From an uncultured Salinimicrobium sp. (GTDB taxonomy: Bacteria; Bacteroidota; Bacteroidia; Flavobacteriales; Flavobacteriaceae): DNA of 64,000 bases. Position numbers and translations under genes: made by a program. The stretch's first letter is position 1. Each line of letters begins with the position of its first letter. The stretch is from the NCBI GenBank assembly GCA_946887075.1, contig CAMPKA010000005.1, positions 62,001-126,000 on the forward strand, in the 5' to 3' direction. Of the stretch, positions 7,750 to 16,372 are shown in pieces. The notes under the pieces were generated by a model. It saw only the letters and a program-made list of their open reading frames with translations, was not told the DNA's origin and made no database searches.

Positions 7750-8127
7750 ATGAGAAAACTGATACTGGTATTGATTCTCGCTGGCTCTCTCACGTCATGT
7801 TATCAGCCGGAGAGGCGCTGCGCTGATTTCAGGACAGGAACCTTTGAATTCGAGTCATATCTGGATGGAGAACTGGTCAAAAGCCGGTTTGTTCGGACCG
7901 ACAGCATTGAAATTGACTTCTTCCGGGGAGAAACGGATACCTCTGCCATTAGGTGGATCAATGATTGTGAATATTTGATCAGAAACCTGAATCCTGAAAA
8001 CAGGTCCGAAGAAAAGCCATTGCACATCAAAATCCTGACTACTGACGGCGATTCCTATACCTTTGAATATGGCCTTGTAGGGGACAGTAAAAAGCAGCGG
8101 GGCACGGCGGTTAAAGTGATGGAATAA
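7750..8127 (+). CDS. Small lipoprotein, conserved in Flavobacteriia
   Basis: 125 residues. Signal peptide MRKLILVLILAGSLTSC with lipobox LTSC, cleavage before Cys17, so an outer- or periplasm-facing lipoprotein. The mature part has alternating strand segments (TGTFEFESYLDGELVKSRFVR, EIDFFRGETDTSAIRWINDC) that suggest a small beta fold, with two further cysteines (RRC and NDC) that may pair. No catalytic motif is seen. Proteins of this type have been mislabelled as DNA topoisomerase IV subunit, presumably from their usual place near parC/parE; here parC is also close. May be co-transcribed with the XRE gene. Confidence 0.8.
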   Translation: MRKLILVLILAGSLTSCYQPERRCADFRTGTFEFESYLDGELVKSRFVRTDSIEIDFFRGETDTSAIRWINDCEYLIRNLNPENRSEEKPLHIKILTTDGDSYTFEYGLVGDSKKQRGTAVKVME

Positions 8128-8129
8128 AC

Positions 8130-8861
8130 CTAGAAGCTCGCATTGTAGAATTGAACAATGGCTTCCAAATCCGCTTCAGACCTCGGGTGAAGCCTGTTTT
8201 CCTTCATGTGCCGGGCTATACTGGCTCTGTGTTCCTCTGGAAATTCCTCCAAAAACCTGTTTTTGTTCCTGTCAACCGGTACTGGCCGTGAGCCCTGGAA
8301 CATCAGATAATAATCCTCCTGATCCACATATTTCGGAGGTCTGGCCTGTTGCATGGCTGCAGCTGGTCTCGCCCTCTTGATCTTCTTCCCGTGTTTCAGC
8401 AGGAGCACCAGGGGTTTATCTTCATGATCCGGGGTCAGAATCGCGAAATATCCCAAAAGGTCTACGGCTCTGTTGCTGGTACCCCTGTAGGACAACATTT
8501 TATACGGAACATCATTGAGGACCACGGAAACCCCTGGATGGAGCACCCGGTAGCTATCCTTATCCATTCGGACATGCATTTCCTCTTTGGCAATGTCATA
8601 TCTGACTTCGGCGATCAACGGATCGTTGTCCGGAAAAAGAAGTTGGGCTTTAGTGAAATCGTCAAACAGGTAAGGAGTTCCATCGATATCATCTGCAATA
8701 TCAGCGTTTTTCTTGATCCCCTTGAGGAACTGATTCATGATCTCCTTGTTGTCGTCGCGGTTGAGGGCAGCTGTTGCGGAGCCCCCTGGTATTACTTCCT
8801 GAGCTGACATGGTCAGGGCGCAGAAGGCCAGGCTCAGGAAGAGGTAAAATTTTGGCTTCAT
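8130..8861 (-). CDS. Secreted protein of unknown function
   Basis: 243 residues with a clear signal peptide (MKPKFYLFLSLAFCALTMSAQ, cleaved after SAQ). The mature protein contains a motif typical of uncharacterised Bacteroidetes proteins: a YLFDDFTKAQLLFPDN stretch followed by a charged region VRYDIAKEEMHVRMD, probably a beta-rich domain. The C-terminal 60 residues (DYYLMFQGSRPVPVDRNKNRF, EEHRASIARHMKENRL) are helical and charged. No enzyme motif is seen. It ends two bases from the convergent lipoprotein gene. Its start is 47 bases downstream of the mscL stop on the same strand, so it may be read through from the parE operon. Confidence 0.8.
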   Translation of the reverse strand: MKPKFYLFLSLAFCALTMSAQEVIPGGSATAALNRDDNKEIMNQFLKGIKKNADIADDIDGTPYLFDDFTKAQLLFPDNDPLIAEVRYDIAKEEMHVRMDKDSYRVLHPGVSVVLNDVPYKMLSYRGTSNRAVDLLGYFAILTPDHEDKPLVLLLKHGKKIKRARPAAAMQQARPPKYVDQEDYYLMFQGSRPVPVDRNKNRFLEEFPEEHRASIARHMKENRLHPRSEADLEAIVQFYNASF

Positions 8862-8908
8862 ATCATATTTGGAATATGACCTGAAGATATTAAAAAATAT
8901 GTATTCTT

Positions 8909-9355
8909 TCAGGGGTTTCTGCTTTTCTTTAGAAGATCATTCTGTTCCTCCATCAATTTGTTGATGTTTTCGAGAAGTTGAATATCCTTGGCCGGCTGTA
9001 CCTCTTTTACTGCAGGATTCTCAGCTTTCCGACGAAACCGGTTCATGAATTTAACCACCATAAAGACGGTGAACCCAATGATCAGAAAATCGATGATCAC
9101 CTCAAGGAACAGTCCATAGCCTATCGCAATTTCCTCGGAAACCGTCTCCTCTCCTACCGTGACGGCCTCCCTGAGAATGATCTTCTGTTCCGCAAAACTC
9201 ACAGAACCGGTCAGGATGGAAAGCGGCGGCATCACAACCTGCTTAACCAGAACATCCACCACCCGATTAAAGGCAGTACCGATGATGATCCCAACCGCCA
9301 TATCGATCATGTTGCCTTTGATGGCAAATTCCCTGAATTCTTTGAGAAGTCCCAT
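8909..9355 (-). CDS. mscL: Large-conductance mechanosensitive channel
   Basis: 148 residues. The first helix MGLLKEFREFAIKGNMIDMAVGIIIGTAFNRVVD is the MscL signature, with a second membrane segment near 82-103 (YGLFLEVIIDFLIIGFTVFM) and the charged C-terminal bundle helix. It opens under membrane tension to release solutes on hypo-osmotic shock. Its ATG overlaps the parC stop by one base (TAATG), so it is the last gene of the parE-parC operon and translationally coupled. Confidence 0.96.
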   Translation of the reverse strand: MGLLKEFREFAIKGNMIDMAVGIIIGTAFNRVVDVLVKQVVMPPLSILTGSVSFAEQKIILREAVTVGEETVSEEIAIGYGLFLEVIIDFLIIGFTVFMVVKFMNRFRRKAENPAVKEVQPAKDIQLLENINKLMEEQNDLLKKSRNP

Positions 9356-12027
9356 TACTGGTCGAAGAGGTTTATCTGGTTCTCATTCGATTTAGGCGAT
9401 TTTTTTACCAGGCTGGCAGACAAATCGGGTACCTCGGAATCGGTTTCGCTTCTTTCCTCTTCTTCCTCCTCAGTGTTATCATGAGCGGTTTCCTGGGGAT
9501 CGACATAAGGCTTGGGGTCAAGAAGATTTATCTGTTTGATCTTTTCGGCACTCAATTGATTTCCAAGGGCTTTAATCCCTTTTACCGAAATGAATTCTTC
9601 AAGTTCTACTGAATCATTTGGCTTCTGGGATTTCCCCCGTAGTTTCGAATAAACGATCTCGATCAGAGGGAGGTAATCGGTCGATACGAGTTCCAGGTAA
9701 TTTTTCGGGTTCTCCCCGATGAAGCATTCCTCCTTCTCCTCGTTTTCGATAAGGAACCGCTTTACGTAGAAGCGTTCCTTTTCCGCTTCCCAATAAATCG
9801 CGGAGATTGGTTTTTTGGGCACCCATTTCTCCAGGACGATGATATCCTGGTCAAATCGGGTGGTAAGTTCCGGTTTGATAGTCTTGGCAACCCCGTCCTG
9901 TGTAATTACCAATATTCGGTCCTCTCCCTTGAATTCCCCCAGCAGCTCACCACGTTCATCCACATTGAGCCTTCTCACGGTATCGTCAAACCAGATCCTC
10001 CTCGGCTTGAGCGTGGAAACTCCTTCTTCTTTAAGTTCTATCCTTTTGACCGGATATTTGGTTACCAGATTTCCCTTGACCTGCCTTCCCTTGATGGCCA
10101 TATCGGCGAAATCCACCTCGAATTTGAGCTTTTTGATACTCCCCACCTGGCGCAGGTATACCATTACCACTTCTGCTTCCCCGTTAGGATTGGCAGAAAA
10201 ATACTGAATTTCAGATCCTTTTTTTCCCAGGGTCAGATCATATTCCCGATCCCGTGTAACTGAAGTAACAGCAAAACGTTTGATATAGGATGCTCCTCCC
10301 TTACCATCCTTGTAGATCAGGTTGTAGATCGTTCTACGATCCTTTTTCTTGAAAATGGCCACATGGATAATGTCTTTCCCGATAAAGGTTTTAGAATCTA
10401 CCTTGGTCACCATCATCTTTCCCTCCCTGGTAAAGCAGATGACATCATCGATATCCGAACAATCCGTCACATACTCATCCCGTTTCAGGGCGGTTCCCAC
10501 GAAGCCTTCCTTACGGTTGACGAATAATTTGGTATTTCGGATGACCACTTTGGTCGCCTCTATGTCGTCGAAAAGCCGGAGTTCAGTCTTTCGTTCCTTC
10601 CCGCTGCCATAGTCCTTCTTGAGTCGCGTGAAATAAGCAACGGCATAATCGACGAGATGATCCAGGTGATGCTTGATGGCAGCGATCTCTCCTTCAAGAG
10701 CCTCGATCTTCTGCTGGGCCTTCTCGAGATCGAATTTGGAGATCCTCTTGATCCTGATCTCGGTCAGCCGGACAATGTCCTCTTCCGTGATGGCGCGTTT
10801 TAAGTGCCCGACATAGGGTTTGAGTCCATTGTCAATCGCACTGATGACTCCTTCCCAGGTCCCTTCCTCCTCGATGTCACGGTAAATCCTGTTTTCGATA
10901 AAGATTCTCTCTAGTGAGGCAAAGTGCCACTGCTCCTGGAATTCCTCCAGCTTCACCTCAAGATCGCTTTTGAGCAGGCTGAGCGTATGATCCGTACTTC
11001 GCCTGAGGATTTCCGAGACCCCGAGAAAAGCGGGTTTGTTATCGATGATCACACAGCTCAGGGGAGAGATGGAGATCTCGCAGTTCGTAAAGGCAAACAA
11101 GGCATCAATAGTCTTGTCAGGAGAGATATTCGGGGGAAGATGAATCAGGATCTCGACCTCGCTTGAGGTATTGTCCTCGATCCGCTTGATCTTGATCTTC
11201 CCTTTGTCATTGGCCTTCAGTACAGAATCGATCAGTGTGGAGGTATTCGTGCTGAACGGGATCTCCCTGATGACCAGGGTGTTCTTGTCCAGCTGGGAAA
11301 TTTTTGCGCGCACCCGCACCCGTCCTCCCCGCATTCCATCATTGTAACCGGTGATATCAGCGATGCCTCCGGTAGCGAAATCGGGATACAACTTGAATTT
11401 TTTTCCCTGAAGGTGTTTGATACTCGCGTCGATCAGTTCGATGAAGTTGTGCGGCAGGATCTTGGTGCTTAGCCCGACTGCAATCCCTTCGGCTCCCTGC
11501 GCCAGAAGCAGCGGAAACATCACGGGAAGGTTCACGGGTTCCTTTTTGCGTCCATCATAGGACAACTGCCATTCGGTAATCTTCGGGTTGTAGACCACAT
11601 CCAGCGCGAACTTCGAAATCCTTGCCTCGATGTATCGAGCAGCAGCGGCTCCATCCCCAGTGAGGATATTTCCCCAGTTCCCCTGGGTGTCGATCAGAAG
11701 ATCCTTTTGCCCCATCTGCACCATCGCATCCCCGATACTGGCGTCACCATGAGGATGGTACTGCATCGTATGGCCTACAATATTGGCCACCTTATTGTAC
11801 CTACCGTCATCTAGGTCCTTCATCGAATGCATGATCCGCCGCTGAACGGGCTTAAAGCCGTCCTCCAGGGCGGGAACTGCGCGTTCCAGGATCACATAGG
11901 AGGCGTAATCCAGAAACCAGTCCTTATACATACCCGTCACCCGGGTTATCACTTCCTGCTTTTCCTCTTGTTGTTCCTGATCCCCGAACTGATCGTCCTG
12001 TGGATCCTCTAACTGCTCATGATCCAT
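9355..12027 (-). CDS. parC: DNA topoisomerase IV subunit A
   Basis: 890 residues. GyrA/ParC breakage-reunion domain with catalytic tyrosine at about 132 (AAAARYIEARISKF), the 5Y-CAP region HPHGDASIGDAMVQMGQ, then a long coiled-coil and a beta-propeller C-terminal domain. A GyrA-box is not obvious, which fits decatenase more than gyrase, as does the parE partner upstream. The first 30 residues and the last 80 are acidic and low-complexity. Works with ParE to separate daughter chromosomes. Overlaps the preceding small membrane-protein gene by one base (TAATG) and mscL likewise. Confidence 0.94.
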   Translation of the reverse strand: MDHEQLEDPQDDQFGDQEQQEEKQEVITRVTGMYKDWFLDYASYVILERAVPALEDGFKPVQRRIMHSMKDLDDGRYNKVANIVGHTMQYHPHGDASIGDAMVQMGQKDLLIDTQGNWGNILTGDGAAAARYIEARISKFALDVVYNPKITEWQLSYDGRKKEPVNLPVMFPLLLAQGAEGIAVGLSTKILPHNFIELIDASIKHLQGKKFKLYPDFATGGIADITGYNDGMRGGRVRVRAKISQLDKNTLVIREIPFSTNTSTLIDSVLKANDKGKIKIKRIEDNTSSEVEILIHLPPNISPDKTIDALFAFTNCEISISPLSCVIIDNKPAFLGVSEILRRSTDHTLSLLKSDLEVKLEEFQEQWHFASLERIFIENRIYRDIEEEGTWEGVISAIDNGLKPYVGHLKRAITEEDIVRLTEIRIKRISKFDLEKAQQKIEALEGEIAAIKHHLDHLVDYAVAYFTRLKKDYGSGKERKTELRLFDDIEATKVVIRNTKLFVNRKEGFVGTALKRDEYVTDCSDIDDVICFTREGKMMVTKVDSKTFIGKDIIHVAIFKKKDRRTIYNLIYKDGKGGASYIKRFAVTSVTRDREYDLTLGKKGSEIQYFSANPNGEAEVVMVYLRQVGSIKKLKFEVDFADMAIKGRQVKGNLVTKYPVKRIELKEEGVSTLKPRRIWFDDTVRRLNVDERGELLGEFKGEDRILVITQDGVAKTIKPELTTRFDQDIIVLEKWVPKKPISAIYWEAEKERFYVKRFLIENEEKEECFIGENPKNYLELVSTDYLPLIEIVYSKLRGKSQKPNDSVELEEFISVKGIKALGNQLSAEKIKQINLLDPKPYVDPQETAHDNTEEEEEERSETDSEVPDLSASLVKKSPKSNENQINLFDQ

Positions 12028-12509
12028 TATGCCCTTGCTTTGTTTTTTTCCAGCACTTTTGCCAGGGACAGCCGTAGAGACTTGATTTTTTTACCTGACA
12101 AAAAGGTGATGTTATATCTGTAATGCCTGTACCCTTTTTTATTACGGGAATTGATAAAGATGTGGAGTCTTTTATAGAAGAAGTAGTTTTCTATTCGAAA
12201 ATCCTGTAGCTTGGTTTTCGGGATTTCTGTCCGCTGCTCCCTGTAATGCATAAAAAGGGAGACCAGCACCCCGTTGCTTTTGAAATTCAGGGTCTCTCCG
12301 TCGCTGTCAAAATCGAAGGTTTTCCCTACGATGAAAATGTATACCGCCACCAAAAGGGCGATCAGATTCGGAATAAGGGAGCTGTAGTTGAAGGGCACAT
12401 CATCGTACTTGATCTCAATCGAAGCAAAAGCATTGGTGATAAATACCGCCACCACGATAATATATACCGAGGGAATGACGCTGACCTCCTTTTTATTGTT
12501 GAACCTCAT
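12027..12509 (-). CDS. Small two-helix membrane protein between parE and parC
   Basis: 160 residues. Two transmembrane helices, about 11-31 (SVIPSVYIIVVAVFITNAF) and 45-65 (SLIPNLIALLVAVYIFIVG), then a basic cytoplasmic part of about 95 residues with beta pattern (GETLNFKSNGVLVSLFMH, KLQDFRIENYFFYKRLHIFI), similar in outline to bacterial PH-like domains. It lies one base after parE and overlaps parC by one base, so it must be co-translated with topoisomerase IV. No known function; not a recognised topoisomerase partner. Confidence 0.82.
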   Translation of the reverse strand: MRFNNKKEVSVIPSVYIIVVAVFITNAFASIEIKYDDVPFNYSSLIPNLIALLVAVYIFIVGKTFDFDSDGETLNFKSNGVLVSLFMHYREQRTEIPKTKLQDFRIENYFFYKRLHIFINSRNKKGYRHYRYNITFLSGKKIKSLRLSLAKVLEKNKARA

Positions 12510-12510
12510 G

Positions 12511-14364
12511 TCAAGCTTCTATCAGGTCAAGTTCCACCTTCAGATTATCAATAATGAACTCCTGCCTGTCGGGGGTATTCTTCCCCATATAGAAACTCAG
12601 CAGTTCCTCTATACTCATCTCCTTGTCCAGCATGACCGGGTCCAATCTGATGTTTTCCCCTATAAAATGCTTAAACTCGTCCGGCGATATCTCTCCCAGT
12701 CCTTTAAAGCGGGTAATCTCCGGTTTTCCTGATAGCTTTGCAACTGCCTGCTGCTTTTCATGTTCGCTATAGCAGTATATCGTCTCTTTTCTGTTCCTGA
12801 CCCTGAAGAGCGGAGTCTGCAGGATATAAAGATGATTCTCCTTGATCAGTTCGGGAAAGAACTGGAGGAAAAAAGTGATCAACAGGAGCCGGATATGCAT
12901 CCCATCCACATCGGCATCAGTAGCAATCACAATGTTGTTGTACCGAAGGTCCTCCATTGACTCTTCGATGTTCAGGGCCGCCTGCAGCAGGTTGAACTCC
13001 TCGTTTTCATAAACGATCTTTTTGGACATTCCATAGGAGTTCAGGGGTTTTCCACGGAGGCTGAAGACAGCCTGGGTATTGACGTCCCTTGATTTAGTGA
13101 TCGATCCACTGGCCGAATCCCCTTCCGTGATAAACAGCGTGCTTTCCAGGTAGCGTTCTTTCTTGCTGTCCCCTAAGTGAATTCTGCAGTCCCTGAGTTT
13201 CTTATTATGGAGGCTTGCTTTTTTGGCCCTGTCCTTTGCAAGTTTCCTGATTCCCGACAATTCCTTTCGCTCGCGCTCCGCCTGCAGGATTTTTCTTTGT
13301 AGTTTCTCCGCCGTTACAGGATTCTTATGCAGATAATTATCCAGCTGGGTTTTGAGAAAATCGTTGATATAGGTACGGACCGTAGGAAGATCTCCTCCCA
13401 TGTCAGTCGAACCGAGTTTTGTTTTGGTCTGGCTTTCAAAAACGGGTTCCATCACTTTAATGCTGATGGCAGAAACAATGGATTTGCGAACATCGCTGGC
13501 TTCGAAATTCTTGCCGTAAAATTCCCGAATTGTTTTGACTATGGCCTCTCTGAAGGCTGCCTGATGGGTACCACCCTGAGAAGTATGCTGTCCGTTGACG
13601 AAGGAATGGTATTCTTCGCTGTATTGGGTCTTGCTATGGGTAATGGCAACTTCTATATCATCCCCTCTGAGGTGAATAATCGGGTATAACCTGTCATCCT
13701 CATGGATACTGTCTGAAAGCAGGTCAGCAAGACCGTTTTCGGAATAGAACTTCTCCCCGTTGAACACGATCGTGAGTCCCGGATTAAGGTATACGTAGTT
13801 TTTAAGCATTTTTTCTACGTATTCTGACCGGAATCTGTAATTCTTAAAGATCAATTCATCCGGAATAAAGCTGACCTTGGTCCCTTTCCTTCTGGAAGTC
13901 TCGTCGAGCTCTTCCTCGGTTATCAGGTTGCCCTGCTGGAATTCCGCGGATTTGGACTTCCCGTCCCTGGTTGACTCCACCCGAAAATGAGAGGACAGCG
14001 CATTGACTGCCTTGGTTCCCACCCCATTAAGCCCGACAGACTTTTTAAAAGCCCGCGTGTCGTACTTGCCCCCGGTGTTCATCTTGGAAACCACATCGAC
14101 CACTTTGCCCAGTGGAATCCCCCGCCCGAAGTCTCTGACGATTACCTTCTGATTCTGGATAGAGATCTCTATGGTCTTTCCTGAGCCCATGACGAACTCG
14201 TCGATTGAGTTGTCGATCACTTCCTTGAGCAGAATATAAATTCCGTCGTCTGCGCTGGATCCGTCTCCGAGCTTTCCAATATACATTCCCGGGCGCATTC
14301 GGATATGCTCTTTCCAGTCCAGGGAACGAATATTGTCCTCCGTATAAACAGCTTCTTCTATCAT
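12511..14364 (-). CDS. parE: DNA topoisomerase IV subunit B
   Basis: 617 residues. GHKL ATPase motifs [14 protein letters not shown] and [13 protein letters not shown] in the first 120 residues, transducer domain, then Toprim motifs EGDSASG and [15 protein letters not shown]-driven partner of ParC. Length is that of ParE, without the GyrB insertion. First gene of parE - membrane protein - parC - mscL. The 198 bases upstream to ychF hold no other gene and no convincing -7 box. Confidence 0.94.
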   Translation of the reverse strand: MIEEAVYTEDNIRSLDWKEHIRMRPGMYIGKLGDGSSADDGIYILLKEVIDNSIDEFVMGSGKTIEISIQNQKVIVRDFGRGIPLGKVVDVVSKMNTGGKYDTRAFKKSVGLNGVGTKAVNALSSHFRVESTRDGKSKSAEFQQGNLITEEELDETSRRKGTKVSFIPDELIFKNYRFRSEYVEKMLKNYVYLNPGLTIVFNGEKFYSENGLADLLSDSIHEDDRLYPIIHLRGDDIEVAITHSKTQYSEEYHSFVNGQHTSQGGTHQAAFREAIVKTIREFYGKNFEASDVRKSIVSAISIKVMEPVFESQTKTKLGSTDMGGDLPTVRTYINDFLKTQLDNYLHKNPVTAEKLQRKILQAERERKELSGIRKLAKDRAKKASLHNKKLRDCRIHLGDSKKERYLESTLFITEGDSASGSITKSRDVNTQAVFSLRGKPLNSYGMSKKIVYENEEFNLLQAALNIEESMEDLRYNNIVIATDADVDGMHIRLLLITFFLQFFPELIKENHLYILQTPLFRVRNRKETIYCYSEHEKQQAVAKLSGKPEITRFKGLGEISPDEFKHFIGENIRLDPVMLDKEMSIEELLSFYMGKNTPDRQEFIIDNLKVELDLIEA

Positions 14365-14561
14365 AGGTAAATCTGCGGTTGCGAGGCTAATATAAGCTTT
14401 CCCGAAAAGAATAGAAACTCCTGTCGGTGAAAATAATTAACAAATGTTTCACAACCTCTAAGGGCGGCTGTACGGCTTCCGAGAGCGTACCGGACGGGAG
14501 GTAAAAGCAAGAAAAGTTAGGTCCTTTAGGCGCAAAGGGAAGCTAAGAAACGGCCTTGTGC

Positions 14562-15656
14562 CTAGACGTTGAACCGGAAATGCATCACATCCCCGTCCCG
14601 CACGATATAGTCCTTTCCCTCAACCCGCATTTTCCCGGCTTCCTTGACCTTGGCCTCACTCCCGTACTGGACATAATCATCATAAGCGATCACCTCCGCA
14701 CGGATGAAACCTTTCTCAAAGTCGGTATGGATGACACCGGCCGCCTGTGGGGCCGTTGCTCCCACGGGGATTGTCCATGCCCGGACTTCTTTGGGTCCTG
14801 CGGTAAAATAGGTCTGCAGGTTTAGCAGTTGATAGGCTCCTCTGATCAGCTTGGCGGAACCAGGTTCATCAAGACCGATGTCCTGAAGGAACATCTGCCG
14901 CTCCTCGTAACTTTCCAGTTCCGTAATATCGGCTTCCGTACCTACCGCCAGGACGATTACCTCTGCCCCCTCCTCGCGGACAGCTTCTCTGATCTGGTCG
15001 ACCAGTTCATTCCCCGAAACCGCGTCCTCCTCATTCACGTTGCACACATACAGCACCGGTTTATCCGTTATGAACTGAAGGGGCCGGATGAATTCCTCCC
15101 GTTCCGTCTCGGTCAGATCAGTGGCACGGACGGATTTTCCAGCTTCTAATCCGGATTTCACCTTCATAAGGGCGCTCTCCTCTTTCTGAGCCTCCTTGTT
15201 TCCTGTTTTTGCTGCCCTTTTGACCTTCTCGAGCTTTTTGTCGACAGTTTCCAGGTCCTTAAGCTGGAGTTCCATATCGATGGTCTCCTTGTCGCGGATC
15301 GGGTTGATGGAACCATCTACATGTACGATATTGTCATTTTTAAAGCATCTCAGGACATGAAGAATGGCATCGGTTTCCCGGATGTTTCCGAGAAACTGAT
15401 TCCCAAGGCCTTCCCCTTTACTGGCCCCCTTTACCAGACCCGCGATGTCGACGATCTCAACCGTGGCTGGGAGCACCCTTTCCGGTTTTACAAGGGACTC
15501 CAGTTTTTCAAGTCTTCGGTCGGGTACATTGACCACCCCGATATTGGGTTCGATCGTGCAGAAGGGAAAGTTGGCACTTTGGGCCTTTGCATTGGACAGG
15601 CAGTTAAAAAGGGTGGATTTCCCCACGTTTGGTAAACCTACGATTCCGGCTTTCAT
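14562..15656 (-). CDS. ychF: Redox-regulated ATPase YchF/OLA1
   Basis: 364 residues. Obg-like P-loop [14 protein letters not shown] motif (here [15 protein letters not shown]), switch [17 protein letters not shown], and the atypical NVNEED in place of NKxD, which shifts specificity from GTP to ATP. C-terminal TGS domain ends [18 protein letters not shown]. Ribosome-associated ATPase linked to oxidative-stress responses. Promoter box TATATTTG lies 32 bases before the ATG. Single gene. Confidence 0.96.
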   Translation of the reverse strand: MKAGIVGLPNVGKSTLFNCLSNAKAQSANFPFCTIEPNIGVVNVPDRRLEKLESLVKPERVLPATVEIVDIAGLVKGASKGEGLGNQFLGNIRETDAILHVLRCFKNDNIVHVDGSINPIRDKETIDMELQLKDLETVDKKLEKVKRAAKTGNKEAQKEESALMKVKSGLEAGKSVRATDLTETEREEFIRPLQFITDKPVLYVCNVNEEDAVSGNELVDQIREAVREEGAEVIVLAVGTEADITELESYEERQMFLQDIGLDEPGSAKLIRGAYQLLNLQTYFTAGPKEVRAWTIPVGATAPQAAGVIHTDFEKGFIRAEVIAYDDYVQYGSEAKVKEAGKMRVEGKDYIVRDGDVMHFRFNV

Positions 15657-15687
15657 GTCAGCGATTTAATATGCGTTTTTGCGGCTG

Positions 15688-15695
15688 CAAATATA
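15688..15695 (-). promoter_or_regulatory. -7 box of ychF
   Basis: TATATTTG on the minus strand matches TAnnTTTG and implies a leader of about 25 bases. Confidence 0.55.
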
Positions 15696-15825
15696 GGGAT
15701 TACTTTCTTTAACTCCGGCCGGAAATGGGGTACCATTCCCGGGGCTTTTTAAAGGTGGTTTAACGAAGCTTTATAGGAGACCAGACGGCTTTCTTCGTAC
15801 CTTGATAAAAACAAATTTCCTTGAT

Positions 15826-16239
15826 ATGAAAAAATTCATCTTTGTTATCGCCGTGGTACTGTCCTTTTCCGGATTTGCACAGGTCAATACATCACCCGAT
15901 TCGATAAGGGAAATGGTGCCCTTCAAACTGAGGGAACCTGCAGGCTACCTTCTGGACAAACAGGAATTCACCTTTACCCCGGAGGTTGAGGAGACTATTC
16001 TGATCAAACAAATACAGGACGAACAGTATGTCGACTATGGAAAACTGCGAAGAACCACTCCGGATGGATATTACATCATGACCACCACCATTGATGATGA
16101 TGTTTCCTTTGGAAGGTTCGATTCCATGGGGAATTTCCGGGCTCTCCGCTATGACAGGGAAAGGGATTCGGTTATTGTGGATTACTTCGAGTTCCAGGAA
16201 GTTCTCAGGGAGGAAACTCAGGAGAACAGGGTAGACTGA
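15826..16239 (+). CDS. Secreted protein of unknown function
   Basis: 137 residues from the ATG at 15826, which starts a normal signal peptide (MKKFIFVIAVVLSFSGFAQ). An upstream in-frame start at 15802 would put eight residues before it and is unlikely. The mature protein is small and beta-rich, with pairs of aromatic and acidic residues (YVDYGKLRRTTPDGYYIM, VIVDYFEFQEV). No motif recognised. Stands between ychF (divergent) and pta, 133 bases before the latter. Confidence 0.75.
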   Translation: MKKFIFVIAVVLSFSGFAQVNTSPDSIREMVPFKLREPAGYLLDKQEFTFTPEVEETILIKQIQDEQYVDYGKLRRTTPDGYYIMTTTIDDDVSFGRFDSMGNFRALRYDRERDSVIVDYFEFQEVLREETQENRVD

Positions 16240-16346
16240 TCCTGCAGGAGACCCACATTCACATTGTAGGCGTCAGGATTGCTGATCCCGATCAGGTTTT
16301 GACACATTTTGATGCGGACCCTGGAGCCTCTCCTGAAAGGATGTGT

Positions 16347-16354
16347 TACTTTTG
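16347..16354 (+). promoter_or_regulatory. -7 box of pta-ackA
   Basis: TACTTTTG, 18 bases before the pta ATG at 16373. It overlaps a possible GTG start at 16343, which argues that translation begins at 16373. Confidence 0.55.
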
Positions 16355-16372
16355 TGGCAAATTTCCAAGGCT

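Noticed and set aside
14450..14561. Possible tRNA or small RNA between parE and ychF
   Set aside because: No cloverleaf or T-loop motif could be found; only a weak imperfect inverted repeat without a T-tract.
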